A stretch of 64,000 nt of DNA from Rheinheimera sp. (GCF_030824435.1 NZ_JAVBXS010000034.1:29283-93282); one strand, 5' to 3'; numbered from the stretch's first letter, positions 1-8,425 are shown. A program made the numbers and translations. The notes: generated by a model from the letters alone, not told the origin.

Positions 1-2
1 CA

Positions 3-344
3 ATGTCTGAAGTTCAGGTTCCGATTCAATTTACGGATGCGGCCGCCAATAAAGTGCTTACGCTCATTACTGATGAAGAAAATCCGGCATTAAAACTGCG
101 TGTTTATGTAACAGGTGGTGGTTGTTCTGGTTTTCAATACGGTTTTACTTTTGACGAAAAAGTCAACGATGGCGACTTCACAGTCGAAAAAAACGGTGTG
201 GTGATGGTTGTTGATCCGATGAGTTTGCAGTATTTGATGGGTGGTACCGTCGATTACACTGATGGCCTGCAAGGTAGTCGTTTTATTGTACAAAACCCAA
301 ATGCAACCACCACTTGTGGTTGTGGTTCCAGCTTCTCCGTTTAA
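3..344 (+). CDS. erpA: Iron-sulfur cluster insertion protein ErpA
   Basis: A-type carrier of 113 residues that hands Fe-S clusters to cytoplasmic apoproteins, including isoprenoid-synthesis enzymes. The three cluster-binding cysteines of the family are visible: Cys41 in GGGCSGF, and Cys105 and Cys107 in the C-terminal CGCG motif. Length matches the family (about 110-116 aa). The ATG lies at base 3, so the gene is complete but its ribosome site and promoter fall outside the window. SufA and IscA share the fold; the sequence reads most like ErpA, but the separation rests on overall resemblance only. Confidence 0.93.
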   Translation: MSEVQVPIQFTDAAANKVLTLITDEENPALKLRVYVTGGGCSGFQYGFTFDEKVNDGDFTVEKNGVVMVVDPMSLQYLMGGTVDYTDGLQGSRFIVQNPNATTTCGCGSSFSV

Positions 345-759
345 TCCGCTATTTGGCCGGTTCTGAGCCTCATCAGAACTGGTCTGTTCTGTTTGTTTTT
401 CCGGCATTTATTTTTTTGTACCGATAGCTCAGTAGATCTTTCTGCGTTAAGATGTCGCCGATTTTATAACATCAATTTCACAGTTGTGTGTTATTTGCCC
501 TTTACCTGTGTGCTATTTGTACAGTGTTTTGCGGCACGTTTTTAAGTGTTTGTTTATTTCTTGTTTTATATCAGTTAGATAAACTTCGTGGTTGCTGGCA
601 GATACAAATTTTAACGTCTGTAACTGTACGCTCGTCGCATCCTATGGTTTAATTAACTGATATTTATTGCTTATTGGCGCGCCAATAAGGTTTGGATTTT
701 GATTTGGCAGGAAGTGTTTGACATAAAAAAAGCGACTAACGCTGGGAGAAGAAAACGTT
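345..759. other. Intergenic region between erpA and the XRE gene
   Basis: About 415 bases, mostly AT-rich, without a convincing gene. It holds a perfect 20-bp palindrome at 670-689 (listed separately), a TTGACA hexamer at 718-723 without a good -10 partner, and a GGAG ribosome site at 745-748 serving the downstream gene. No clear terminator for erpA was found. Confidence 0.6.
670..689. promoter_or_regulatory. 20-bp perfect palindrome, candidate operator
   Basis: The sequence CTTATTGGCGCGCCAATAAG reads identically on both strands. It lies 70 bases upstream of a small helix-turn-helix gene and is not followed by a T-run, so it does not look like a terminator. XRE-type proteins commonly bind such dyads as dimers and repress their own promoter; that this is the operator of the adjacent gene is an inference. 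Confidence 0.5.
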
Positions 760-1005
760 ATGAAAGGTACTAAAAGCGTCATTTCTGACGAGAACAAAAG
801 ACTGTGTTTATGGTTAAAGCGGCAAAGACAGGATAAAGGCCACACCATGCGTAGTCTGTCTGAAGTATTGGGTACCCCACATTCATTTATTGGAAAAGTT
901 GAGAACCAGGAGCGTCGCCTGGATGTGGTGGAGTTTGTCCGGTATTGTCAGGCACTGGAAGTAGACCCAGCGGACGGATTAAGACAGGTACTGAGTCAGG
1001 CATAA
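760..1005 (+). CDS. Small XRE-family helix-turn-helix regulator
   Basis: An 81-residue protein that is essentially a single XRE/Cro-type helix-turn-helix domain, probably a dimeric DNA-binding regulator. Residues about 17-70 carry the five-helix pattern, with the recognition-helix region around TPHSFIGKVENQERR and a closing segment EVDPADGL. No other domain and no toxin or antitoxin partner is present. The ATG at 760 has a GGAG ribosome site 11 bases upstream, and a perfect palindrome lies 70 bases further up. A strong terminator follows 17 bases after the stop, so the gene is probably monocistronic. Its targets cannot be told from the sequence. Confidence 0.82.
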   Translation: MKGTKSVISDENKRLCLWLKRQRQDKGHTMRSLSEVLGTPHSFIGKVENQERRLDVVEFVRYCQALEVDPADGLRQVLSQA

Positions 1006-1022
1006 GACTCGGTAGCTGAAAC

Positions 1023-1052
1023 AAAAAGGCCGCAATGAATTGCGGCCTTTTT
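1023..1052. terminator. Bidirectional intrinsic terminator
   Basis: Thirteen-base arms (AAAAAGGCCGCAA / TTGCGGCCTTTTT) around a TGAA loop, with an A-run on one side and a T-run on the other. It lies between the convergent XRE gene and the ampG-type gene, and can stop transcription from both. Confidence 0.88.
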
Positions 1053-1100
1053 GTTTTTGGGTTTTGTCGTCAGGTAATCAATCACCTGGAAAAGACCATA

Positions 1101-2444
1101 TCATTGCACTGCCTGTCGTTTTTTCAGCTGCTTTACGATGGCCCACAATAACAATAATCCAGGGATCACCATCAAGGATGTGATCAGGAAAAACAAGCTC
1201 CAGTTGCCACCCAGCATATCCACCATGCTACCGCCCAGTGAAGCCACAGTAGTACGGCCAAAATTGCCAATTGAAGCTAACAGCGCATATTGGCTGGCGG
1301 AAAAAGCCACCCCGGTAAAGCTGGTCAGAAAGGCCACAAAAGCGACAATAGAAAAGGCGGTAGTAAAGTTATCCAGTAAAATGGTCCAGAGCAGCAGGTT
1401 TTCATCCGGTCCCACCTCTGCAATCCAGGCAAACATCAGGTTGCTGGCGGCCATGGTAATGCCCCCCAATACCAAACCTTTGATCACACCAAAACGCACA
1501 TTCAGTAAACTGCCAAGCAGGGTAAATGCCATAGTTGCACCCCAGCCAATCAGCTTGGAATATTCGGCAATTTGTTCGTTGCTAAAACCTACTTCACGAT
1601 AAAACTGAATCGACATCCGGCCCAAAAAGGCTTCACCGAGTTTAAATACAAACACAAAACTAATCAGCAGCAGCGCTAAGGTCATGCCGTTGCGGCGGAA
1701 AAACTCAGCAAAAGGTTCCACCACTGTGACAGTAAGCCATAACAGCGCAGGGTGTTGTAATGAATGTTGATAACGTTCAGCGGCTTTTTGCTGTAATAAA
1801 TCTCTGTTACTGAGTGGCTCTTTGACCATCAGCGTCAGCGCTGCCAGCAACAGCCACATCAACGCCATACCCAGATAAACAGCCGGCCAGCCCCAGCTGT
1901 CGGCATAATGGAACGCAAAATAACCGGGCAACGAATAACCAGTCCACCAGCCCATTACACCCAAGGCTGCGGCTGCCGGTAGTTTGTTCTGATTTTGCCC
2001 AATAATATCGATGCGATAACCATCAATAGCCACATCTTGTGTCGCAGCGGCTAACGCAATCAGCAAGGCCAATAACGAGGTCCACAACAAACTAAAACCC
2101 GGGTTGGTAAAAGCGATAGCACAAGTGGCCAGCATAATGACCAGTTGCATGCTTATTACCCAGCTACGGCGTTGTCCGAGTTTTTGTTGTAAATAAGGTA
2201 AATGTAAGCGGTCGACCAGCGGTGCCCATAAAAAATTCAAGGCAAAAACTGCAGTGACTGAGCCAAAATAACCAATAGCAGCGCGCGATAGATTGGCATC
2301 TTTTAACCAGCCACTCATGGCAGATCCAATCAGCACCCATGGAAAGCCGGAAGAACAACCAAGCAAGAAAATATAAAACAATCGAATATCACGGTATTGC
2401 TGCAAAGCAGCGCGAAAGCCAGTCGGGGCTACAACTTCAGACAT
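1101..2444 (-). CDS. ampG: AmpG-family muropeptide permease (MFS)
   Basis: A 447-residue major-facilitator transporter with about twelve hydrophobic helices. The N-terminal segments (GFPWVLIGSAMSGWL, IGYFGSV, FLWAPLVDRL, GQRRSW) follow the AmpG pattern. In the family this permease imports GlcNAc-anhydromuramyl peptides released during wall turnover, feeding recycling and, in some species, beta-lactamase induction. E. coli AmpG is somewhat longer (491 aa), so a C-terminal helix pair may be missing. A yajG homologue and bolA lie within 5 kb, and these genes flank ampG in E. coli, which supports the call. Another sugar or peptide substrate cannot be excluded. Confidence 0.78.
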   Translation of the reverse strand: MSEVVAPTGFRAALQQYRDIRLFYIFLLGCSSGFPWVLIGSAMSGWLKDANLSRAAIGYFGSVTAVFALNFLWAPLVDRLHLPYLQQKLGQRRSWVISMQLVIMLATCAIAFTNPGFSLLWTSLLALLIALAAATQDVAIDGYRIDIIGQNQNKLPAAAALGVMGWWTGYSLPGYFAFHYADSWGWPAVYLGMALMWLLLAALTLMVKEPLSNRDLLQQKAAERYQHSLQHPALLWLTVTVVEPFAEFFRRNGMTLALLLISFVFVFKLGEAFLGRMSIQFYREVGFSNEQIAEYSKLIGWGATMAFTLLGSLLNVRFGVIKGLVLGGITMAASNLMFAWIAEVGPDENLLLWTILLDNFTTAFSIVAFVAFLTSFTGVAFSASQYALLASIGNFGRTTVASLGGSMVDMLGGNWSLFFLITSLMVIPGLLLLWAIVKQLKKRQAVQ

Positions 2445-2625
2445 GCGGGCATTACTCCAGCGACAGGCGCAGCAAAAGATGATTGGGTGATGAGTGTTGC
2501 AGGCTGCACCTTAACAAAGTGCTTGGGTTGATGAAAGTGGCAAGAAGGCAAAAAGCAACGATAAAAAGTGCAAAATGCAATAAGCAAAACCAGAGGTTAT
2601 TTTTTGTTGTGTTTTTTGGCAGTTG

Positions 2626-2946
2626 TCAGGGCCTGATGCCAACACAATCGTGGGGTAATCTGGTTTTGCCACGCAGATAACCCAGACAATGTTGCAGCTG
2701 ACGACGTAACATACGGTCGTGACGCAAGTCTTGTTCAGACCAGAACTCCAGTTGATACAACACATGCCAGAACACCTGTTCGCGGAATGTTGCCGGAATC
2801 TGTTGGCTGATTTTTAACTGTGCCCATTCTTCCAGCGTGTCCCAGACGAACAAATGTAATTCGCGATGTGGTAACTGACCACGGAAAAACCGTGACACAA
2901 AATAAATCAACTGCTGTGATTTATCGTCGATAAACGACTCTAACAT
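2626..2946 (-). CDS. Hypothetical protein, 106 residues
   Basis: I do not recognise this family. The frame is open to base 3048, but I place the start at the ATG at 2946, which begins MLESFIDDKSQQLIYF; the upstream extension looks non-coding. The product is soluble, rich in aromatic, Arg and Gln residues (FVSRFFRGQLPHRELHLF, VWDTLEEWAQL, WSEQDLRHDRMLRRQLQ) and predicted mostly helical, without signal peptide or membrane segment. It lies between ampG and the rlmG-yajG-cyclophilin operon on the same strand, with about 140 bases separating it from the cyclophilin stop, so it may be read from that operon or alone. Confidence 0.6.
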   Translation of the reverse strand: MLESFIDDKSQQLIYFVSRFFRGQLPHRELHLFVWDTLEEWAQLKISQQIPATFREQVFWHVLYQLEFWSEQDLRHDRMLRRQLQHCLGYLRGKTRLPHDCVGIRP

Positions 2947-3088
2947 GATGTTTGCCCTGATACCGGCGACCCAGATCGCTGAGGTTAACTTCACTGTTAA
3001 CGACAAGTCTCTTACTGCAGACTCAATGATCCGACGCCCCATTAGCATTTGCTAAATAAGGGCATCGTTAGGGCAAGTATAGCGGGCT

Positions 3089-3673
3089 TTATTGGGCTGG
3101 CAGTAAAATTACCCTGGTTAATACCAATGGTTTTTTTGGTACGTTTTCCCAGCCTAAGGTTTCGTTGAAACCGGTTTCAAGGGTTTTAATTTTATCAAAG
3201 ACTTCCGTGCCTTCGACCACAGAGCCAAAGACGGCATAACCCCAGTTTTTACCTGGATCCAGACTTGGATTGTCATTTAAATTAAAGAAAAACTGGCTGG
3301 TGCCACTGTGCGGATCATTCTGACGAGCCATAGCAATGGTGTATAAACGGTTTTTTACGCCATTGCCCGATTCATTAAACACAGGTTTTAAATCTTTGAC
3401 TGGTTTCAGATCTTTGTCATAACCACCACCTTGTAACACAAACTCTGGTTCCAGCCGGTGAAACAAAGTGCCGTCGTATGCTTTTTTCTCGACATAACTT
3501 AAAAAGTTATTCACCGTCAGTGGTGCTTTGCTGCGATCCAGCTCAACCACAATATTACCGGCTGTAGTTTCAAAGCGTACCCGTGGGAACAGGTTATCTT
3601 TTTGCAAAAACTCACCGGCAGCCTGAACGCCGGTGCTAAGCAAAATAAAAGCGGCTACAAAGCTTTTCCACAT
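3089..3673 (-). CDS. Exported cyclophilin-type peptidyl-prolyl isomerase
   Basis: A 194-residue cyclophilin that interconverts cis and trans peptidyl-proline bonds in the periplasm. Residues 1-19 form a signal peptide ending VQAA-G. The catalytic-domain signatures are present: LFHRLEPEFVLQGGGYD with the catalytic Arg, HSGTSQFFFNLNDN, and YAVFGSVVEGTEVFDKI. Length and the short loops are those of bacterial PpiA/PpiB enzymes; the signal sequence favours a PpiA-like location. It starts 3 bases after the yajG stop and is the last gene of the rlmG-yajG operon. Confidence 0.9.
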   Translation of the reverse strand: MWKSFVAAFILLSTGVQAAGEFLQKDNLFPRVRFETTAGNIVVELDRSKAPLTVNNFLSYVEKKAYDGTLFHRLEPEFVLQGGGYDKDLKPVKDLKPVFNESGNGVKNRLYTIAMARQNDPHSGTSQFFFNLNDNPSLDPGKNWGYAVFGSVVEGTEVFDKIKTLETGFNETLGWENVPKKPLVLTRVILLPAQ

Positions 3674-3676
3674 CTT

Positions 3677-4231
3677 TTAATTCCTCAGGAATTCCTGCCA
3701 GCTTGGGTCGCGCAGCAGGTTGCCAATGACCTGTTCGGTTAACACTCTGAGTTCACGTTCTGCAACTGCAGTGTCTAACTTAAATGGGCCGGAAAAACTG
3801 CTTTTACCGCTGTAACTTTTATTAAAAGAACCAGAATCACGTTCGATCAACACTGTCAGTTCCACATTGTTTTTGACGATGTGTTCAACGGTACGAAGTT
3901 CAGCATTGGCTTCAAGCTGGTTAATCTGAATAGTCACTACCACAGGTTCAGCCCCTGACACCTGTGCACCTTGTTTGCTCAGCGCATCGGTCAGTACATC
4001 CTGCAGTTGTTGTGGCAGGTTGTTGCTTGTTGGATATGAATTAACCTTGTCACCGTCACGCATAATTAAAGTGCCGTTTGTCGGTCTGTTATCCTGCACA
4101 TTCAGGCTAAAAGCCACACCGTTCAGCTGATTGCTTTGATTCCAGAACACCTGTGGCGCCACAATAAAGGATGGAACCGGATTGCTGCAGGCGGTCAGCG
4201 CCAGCATGGATGCTAAAACTAAAGAACGCAT
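3677..4231 (-). CDS. yajG: YajG-family lipoprotein
   Basis: A 184-residue predicted lipoprotein. The signal sequence MRSLVLASMLALTACS ends in a lipobox (LTAC), with lipidation expected on Cys15. The mature part follows the YajG pattern, including FSLNVQDNRP, the conserved LIMRDGDKVNSYP-like region and a C-terminal TEQVIGNLLRDPSW helix. The function of the family is unknown; it sits beside ampG in E. coli. Here it starts 2 bases after the rlmG stop and is followed 3 bases later by the cyclophilin gene, so the three are almost certainly cotranscribed. Confidence 0.85.
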   Translation of the reverse strand: MRSLVLASMLALTACSNPVPSFIVAPQVFWNQSNQLNGVAFSLNVQDNRPTNGTLIMRDGDKVNSYPTSNNLPQQLQDVLTDALSKQGAQVSGAEPVVVTIQINQLEANAELRTVEHIVKNNVELTVLIERDSGSFNKSYSGKSSFSGPFKLDTAVAERELRVLTEQVIGNLLRDPSWQEFLRN

Positions 4232-4233
4232 TT

Positions 4234-5370
4234 TTATTTCCTTTTAATGGCTTCTAAGATGGTAAATTTTGCATTACTGGCCACATGAATACAACCGCCA
4301 AACAGTCGGGCCAGTTTTTCGCTGTAGGCCAGATGGCGATTGGCAACGATGCGTAGTCTGCCATTTTTCTTCAACACACGCCGTGCATCAGCGAACATTT
4401 GCCAGGCAATATGATCAGTGACAGCATTTTGTTGATGAAAAGGCGGATTACAGATAATAAAATCTGCCGAATTGTCCGCTTGTTGGCTTAAACAGTCATC
4501 CACCACAAATTCGGCCTGTGGTAATAAATCAGCCTGGTTGGCCATTAAAGTCAAACGGGCGGAATCAACAGCCATATAAGATTCATCGCTAAACAGCAGC
4601 TGCAGTTGTGGTTGCTTTTTTAATAAAGCCAAGCCCAGCACACCATTACCACAACCGAGATCAATGGCTTTTTGGCCTGGCGCACAAACCGGAATATGTT
4701 CCAGTAAAAAACGCGCGCCTATATCCAGTTGTTCACGCGAAAACACATTGGCGTGATTGACTACATCAATGCCCTCTGCCGGCCACTGCAATGGAAATTG
4801 TGGTGTTAAAGGGCTTGGTTGTGTTGGGTCTATAGTGCTGGTGATTAGCCGGCACTTTTTCACCGTTAAAGAAGCTGTGGTTGGCCCCAGCTCCTGCTGA
4901 AAAATAGCCAGCAAATTTGGTGTGATGTCTTTGGCTTTGGCGCTGGCATAAATACGGGTGCTGGCTGGCAGTTGTTGTTTTAACTGCCGCAGCTGATAAC
5001 GTAAAAAACTGTGATTATTCGGTAGCTTGATCAGCACCATACTGGCCGCAGGTAATGGCTCCAGGCTGCTGATTTGTGTTACCAGTTTCAGGTCCAATTG
5101 GTTCTGCGCAAAATTATGTGCAGTCGCCAGTTGCGATAAATAAGAATCCGAACTTTGCACTGGTGCGTATCTGGCTAAAGCACAAGCCAGAGCTCCAAAC
5201 TGGTCGTTAAGCAGCAACAACTGTTCCTGTTGTGTAGCCAGCATCGGCAACACTGTGTTCAGTAACAACTCGTCAGCTGCATCCCATGCCTGTAAACTAC
5301 GGTTTTTCTGCTCCGGTGGATAACGATCCAACTGCAGGGTCAGGCCAGCTATCTGGCATAAATTGGTCAT
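4234..5370 (-). CDS. rlmG: 23S rRNA (guanine-1835-N2)-methyltransferase RlmG
   Basis: A 378-residue SAM-dependent enzyme that methylates N2 of G1835 in 23S rRNA. The C-terminal half has the Rossmann signature DLGCGNG (237-243) and the amino-methyltransferase motif NPPF (308-311), followed by IVANRHLAYSEKL and NAKFTILEAIKR, which match RlmG rather than RsmC. The frame is open to 5499, but the ATG at 5370 gives MTNLCQIAGLTLQLDRYPP and LQAWDAADE, the family N-terminus, and exactly the length of E. coli RlmG. It heads the rlmG-yajG-cyclophilin operon, and its start is only 33 bases from the divergent alkB start. Confidence 0.92.
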   Translation of the reverse strand: MTNLCQIAGLTLQLDRYPPEQKNRSLQAWDAADELLLNTVLPMLATQQEQLLLLNDQFGALACALARYAPVQSSDSYLSQLATAHNFAQNQLDLKLVTQISSLEPLPAASMVLIKLPNNHSFLRYQLRQLKQQLPASTRIYASAKAKDITPNLLAIFQQELGPTTASLTVKKCRLITSTIDPTQPSPLTPQFPLQWPAEGIDVVNHANVFSREQLDIGARFLLEHIPVCAPGQKAIDLGCGNGVLGLALLKKQPQLQLLFSDESYMAVDSARLTLMANQADLLPQAEFVVDDCLSQQADNSADFIICNPPFHQQNAVTDHIAWQMFADARRVLKKNGRLRIVANRHLAYSEKLARLFGGCIHVASNAKFTILEAIKRK

Positions 5371-5403
5371 AACGTCACAACAGTCAGCAAAAAGGGGGCT
5401 ATT

Positions 5404-6036
5404 TTGCCAGACTTGGCCCAGAGCGACAACCAAGCAACAGCGCAGCGGCAGCCACAGCAATTTTTGTTGCCGCAAGCCGAACTCTGGTTGTGGAAACAAT
5501 GGTTACCCACAGAGCGTGCACAAGCTTATTTCAGCAGACTGCAGCAGGAGCTGAACTGGCAACAACCGCAGTTGTGGCTCTTTGGCAAAGCAGTGTGTAT
5601 CCCAAGACGGCAGGTCTGGATGGGGGATGCCCATTGCAGCTATCGTTATTCCGGAGTCACTTTTCAGCCAGAACCCTGGCACCCGCTGGTATGGCAGCTG
5701 ACACTGTGGGTGAACCGCCAACTGAAGCAGCAGTTTAATGCGGTACTGTTAAATTTGTATCAGCAGGGGGATGATCATATGGGGTGGCACAGCGATGATG
5801 AACCGGAACTTGGCATTGCTCCTGATATTGCTTCTTTAAGCCTGGGTCAAAGCCGGCGCTTTGATTTAAAACATAAAACAGCAGATCACCAGCTCAGTCT
5901 TATGCTGGAAGATGGTGACTTATTACTGATGAGAGCACCTTGTCAGCAGTTCTGGCAGCACAGAGTACCGAAGCAGGCAAAGGCCGGTTCAGCGCGGCTT
6001 AACTTAACTTTTCGTTATATCAAATCTGCGCCATAG
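5404..6036 (+). CDS. alkB: AlkB-type Fe(II)/2-oxoglutarate dioxygenase
   Basis: A 210-residue oxidative demethylase that removes alkyl lesions such as 1-methyladenine and 3-methylcytosine from DNA or RNA. The jelly-roll core shows the iron ligands His and Asp in MGWHSDDEPELG, the distal His in FWQHRVPK, and the 2-oxoglutarate-binding Arg residues in SARLNLTFRY. The arrangement is closer to the ABH2/ABH3-like bacterial group than to E. coli AlkB. The start is a TTG with an AAGGGGG ribosome site at 5392-5398; no ATG is available nearby. It is divergent from rlmG, so the two promoters must overlap the opposite gene's 5' end. Confidence 0.88.
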   Translation: MPDLAQSDNQATAQRQPQQFLLPQAELWLWKQWLPTERAQAYFSRLQQELNWQQPQLWLFGKAVCIPRRQVWMGDAHCSYRYSGVTFQPEPWHPLVWQLTLWVNRQLKQQFNAVLLNLYQQGDDHMGWHSDDEPELGIAPDIASLSLGQSRRFDLKHKTADHQLSLMLEDGDLLLMRAPCQQFWQHRVPKQAKAGSARLNLTFRYIKSAP

Positions 6037-6159
6037 ACTGCCCTAAAGGGCTTTGGCAAGTGAAAATTTATATCTTTTTTTGCGTGCAAACTGCTGCTGA
6101 CAAGCGACAACACGGCAACTAAAGTACAGATAAACCTGTAAACAGAAGGGACGACAGCA

Positions 6160-6492
6160 ATGTTAATTCACACCTCAATAGAGCAGAAATTGTTAAGCGC
6201 CTTCGAGCCGGTTTTTTTGGATGTGATTGATGAGAGTCATATGCATAGCGTAGCTCCGGGGGCCGAGTCACACTTTAAAGTGGTGATAGTAACGCCGGCT
6301 TTTGATGGTATGCGATTATTGGCACGTCACAGAGCTGTGAATGCCGTAGTGGCTGCAGAGCTTGCTGAAAAAATTCATGCTTTGGCTTTACACACTTACA
6401 CGCCAGCTGAATGGTATGAATATTATGCGGAGAAACCACCGGCTTCGCCAAAGTGTTTTGGTGGTTCTAAAAGGGAAAAAGCCGAACTTTAA
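6160..6492 (+). CDS. bolA: BolA-family protein
   Basis: A 110-residue BolA-domain protein. BolA proteins bind monothiol glutaredoxins through a shared [2Fe-2S] cluster and influence morphology and stress responses. The signatures are visible: HSVAPGAESHFKVVIV in the first half and LARHRAVNAVVAAEL...IHALALHTYTPAEW in the second, including the invariant C-terminal-side His. An AGAAGGGA ribosome site precedes the ATG, and a terminator follows 36 bases after the stop, so it is monocistronic. Proximity to ampG and yajG mirrors the E. coli neighbourhood. Confidence 0.93.
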   Translation: MLIHTSIEQKLLSAFEPVFLDVIDESHMHSVAPGAESHFKVVIVTPAFDGMRLLARHRAVNAVVAAELAEKIHALALHTYTPAEWYEYYAEKPPASPKCFGGSKREKAEL

Positions 6493-6527
6493 TCGCCAAA
6501 ATGCCGTAGAGCAGAGTCTCGGTAGAC

Positions 6528-6551
6528 AAAAAGCGCTTCGGCGCTTTTTTT
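6528..6551 (+). terminator. Intrinsic terminator of bolA
   Basis: Stem AAAAAGCGC / GCGCTTTTT closed by a TTCG tetraloop (6537-6540) and followed by a T-run. Confidence 0.92.
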
Positions 6552-6878
6552 GTGCCCGGTTATGCTGCCATCAGCATTTATGATGAACGCTGACTTCAAT
6601 GCAATAGCGGCTTTTAACTAAAAAGCGTGACTGCAGCCCTGACTGTCAGCTTGTTGTGCATGCAAACTCAATGAACAGCACTTATGGCCGCAGGAACGAC
6701 ATAAGGATGCTGTGTATCATCCGTGTTGTTGATGTTTTGCTAAACTTCCAGCCATCAGGACCGCCAGAACTATTCAGGGTTACTGCTTTTTCGCTGCAGT
6801 TCAATGCTGATCAGACCTGTTTGTCGTGGTAAAGTTTTACACTAACGGCAATTTTCACCAACTACAGGTTCTGTTCTT
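6552..6878 (+). other. fabV upstream region
   Basis: About 327 bases with no gene. Near the fabV start lies a partly palindromic stretch, GTGGTAAAGTTTTACAC (about 6826-6842), with arms GTAAA / TTTAC. This is a plausible operator for a fatty-acid regulator, though it matches no site I know. The promoter is not clearly resolvable. Confidence 0.4.
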
Positions 6879-8069
6879 ATGGTTATTCAACCAAAAATTC
6901 GTGGATTTATCTGCACCAATGCCCATCCGGTGGGCTGTGCTGAGCATGTGCAGGAACAAATCGATTACGTTAAAAAGCATGGTGCTGTTAGCAACGGACC
7001 CAAAAATGTATTAATTATTGGGGCTTCGACAGGTTATGGTCTGGCGTCACGCATTACCGCGGCTTTTGGTTCTGGTGCTAAGACTTTAGGTATTTTTTTT
7101 GAAAAAGAAGCCTCTGAAGGCAAAACCGGTTCGGCCGGTTGGTATAACACTGCTGCATTTGAAAAAGCTGCTGATGCCGAAGGTTTATGGAATAAACATT
7201 TAAACGGTGATGCTTTTACCGATGAGATGAAATCCAAAGCAATCGACATTATTCAAAGTGAAATGGGTAAAATTGATTTGGTGGTGTACAGCCTTGCCGC
7301 ACCTCGTCGCAAAGACCCGGTTACAGGCGAAATTTACAGTTCAGTATTAAAGCCAATTGGTCAGGCTTATACCGCCAAAAACCTCAATACCAGTAAACGC
7401 GAAATTGAAGAAGTTTCTGTTGAACCGGCCAATGACGATGAAATTTTTAATACGGTCAAAGTGATGGGCGGTGAAGATTGGGAACGATGGTTAGATCAAC
7501 TGCACGCCGCCGGTGTACTGGCCGAAAATTGCCAGACCGTGGCTTATACCTATATTGGTAAAGAACTGACCTGGCCTATTTATGGTAAAGCCACTATCGG
7601 CCGTGCTAAAGAAGATTTAGACCGTGCTGCAACTGCCATCACAACTAAACTGGCCGCGCAAAAAGGTCATGCATATGTGGCTTCATTAAAAGCGCTGGTC
7701 ACTCAGGCAAGTTCTGCCATTCCAATTATGCCGTTATATATTTCTGTGTTGTACCGGGTGATGAAAGCAGAAGGCAGCCATGAAGGTTGTATTGAACAAA
7801 TTTACGGTTTGTTCCGCACCGGTTTATACAATGCAGCACGCCAGCTCGACGATGCCGGCCGTTTGCGAATGGACGGTAAAGAGTTATCTGACCACATTCA
7901 GGCCAAAGTTGCGGCTTTATGGGCGCAAGTTGAAACACACAACATTGATGAATTAACCGATTATAAAGGTTATCATCAGGAATTCTTACGTTTATTTGGC
8001 TTTGGTTACAGCCACGTCGACTACGACGCGGATGTCTCACCGATGGTGACACTGGCTAATTTAGCTTAA
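6879..8069 (+). CDS. fabV: Enoyl-ACP reductase FabV (NADH)
   Basis: A 396-residue single-domain reductase that performs the last step of fatty-acid elongation, reducing trans-2-enoyl-ACP with NADH. The N-terminus MVIQPKIRGFICTNAHPVGC and the NAD-binding IGASTGYGLASR are typical. The FabV active-site signature Tyr-X8-Lys is present as Tyr235 and Lys244 (YGKATIGRAK). Length equals the family norm (about 395-400). FabV enzymes are much less sensitive to triclosan than FabI. The ATG at 6879 matches the conserved start although the ribosome site is weak. A terminator follows directly, so it is monocistronic. Confidence 0.96.
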   Translation: MVIQPKIRGFICTNAHPVGCAEHVQEQIDYVKKHGAVSNGPKNVLIIGASTGYGLASRITAAFGSGAKTLGIFFEKEASEGKTGSAGWYNTAAFEKAADAEGLWNKHLNGDAFTDEMKSKAIDIIQSEMGKIDLVVYSLAAPRRKDPVTGEIYSSVLKPIGQAYTAKNLNTSKREIEEVSVEPANDDEIFNTVKVMGGEDWERWLDQLHAAGVLAENCQTVAYTYIGKELTWPIYGKATIGRAKEDLDRAATAITTKLAAQKGHAYVASLKALVTQASSAIPIMPLYISVLYRVMKAEGSHEGCIEQIYGLFRTGLYNAARQLDDAGRLRMDGKELSDHIQAKVAALWAQVETHNIDELTDYKGYHQEFLRLFGFGYSHVDYDADVSPMVTLANLA

Positions 8070-8077
8070 GATAATAG

Positions 8078-8103
8078 AGCCGCCAATTGAGGCGGCTTTT
8101 GTT
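8078..8103 (+). terminator. Intrinsic terminator of fabV
   Basis: Stem AGCCGCC / GGCGGCT around AATTGA, followed by TTTTG, 8 bases after the fabV stop. Confidence 0.88.
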
Positions 8104-8425
8104 TGCGCAAGTGGGTAACACAAGAATAACAAGAACTGGCAATTTCACGGCAGAATCAGCATAAATGCGGTTAACAGCTTGCACATCCTGCTTTATCAGG
8201 CAAAGGATGCAAACTTGACTACACTTGGCTGCAACTGTGCAAAGTGCGGCAGAATTTTGTTATTTATCATAGCTGGCCTGTGGGTTTAATGCTAAAATCC
8301 GCCGCTATGTACGTGTATCTGGTGAAATCAGGTTGAGTTTCAGCCCAATTTCGCCAGGTGCGCTGCCAGGCGAGCAGCTGAAAAACCAGGCCCTGTTTCT
8401 TCCCGTTAAAGTAGTGCAAGTACGT
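8104..8425 (+). other. nqr operon leader region
   Basis: About 322 bases between the fabV terminator and the nqrA ATG. A TAAAAT hexamer (8293-8298) could be a -10, but no good -35 fits it. The last 105 bases contain a strong RNA-like hairpin (listed separately) and a second small stem GCTGC / GCAGC at 8362-8378. The nqrA start itself has only a weak ribosome site. Confidence 0.5.
8321..8355 (+). promoter_or_regulatory. Predicted hairpin in the nqrA 5' leader
   Basis: Read as RNA, 8321-8355 folds by hand into eight outer base pairs (GGUGAAAU with AUUUCGCC, one G-U), a 2x2 internal loop, six inner pairs (GGUUGA with UCAGCC, one G-U) and a GUU triloop. There is no T-run after it, so it is not a terminator. 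A role in nqr expression is inferred from position only. Confidence 0.5.

Noticed and set aside
410..470. tRNA-like string ACCGATAGCTCAGT
   Set aside because: No anticodon or T-loop (GGTTCGA) follows and no cloverleaf can be drawn.
1138..1602. Forward-strand 154-residue open frame
   Set aside because: It is antisense to the clearly coding ampG-type permease and has no recognisable domain.
5371..5499. Longer N-terminus for RlmG
   Set aside because: The ATG at 5370 restores the conserved start and exact family length; the extension would run through the alkB start.
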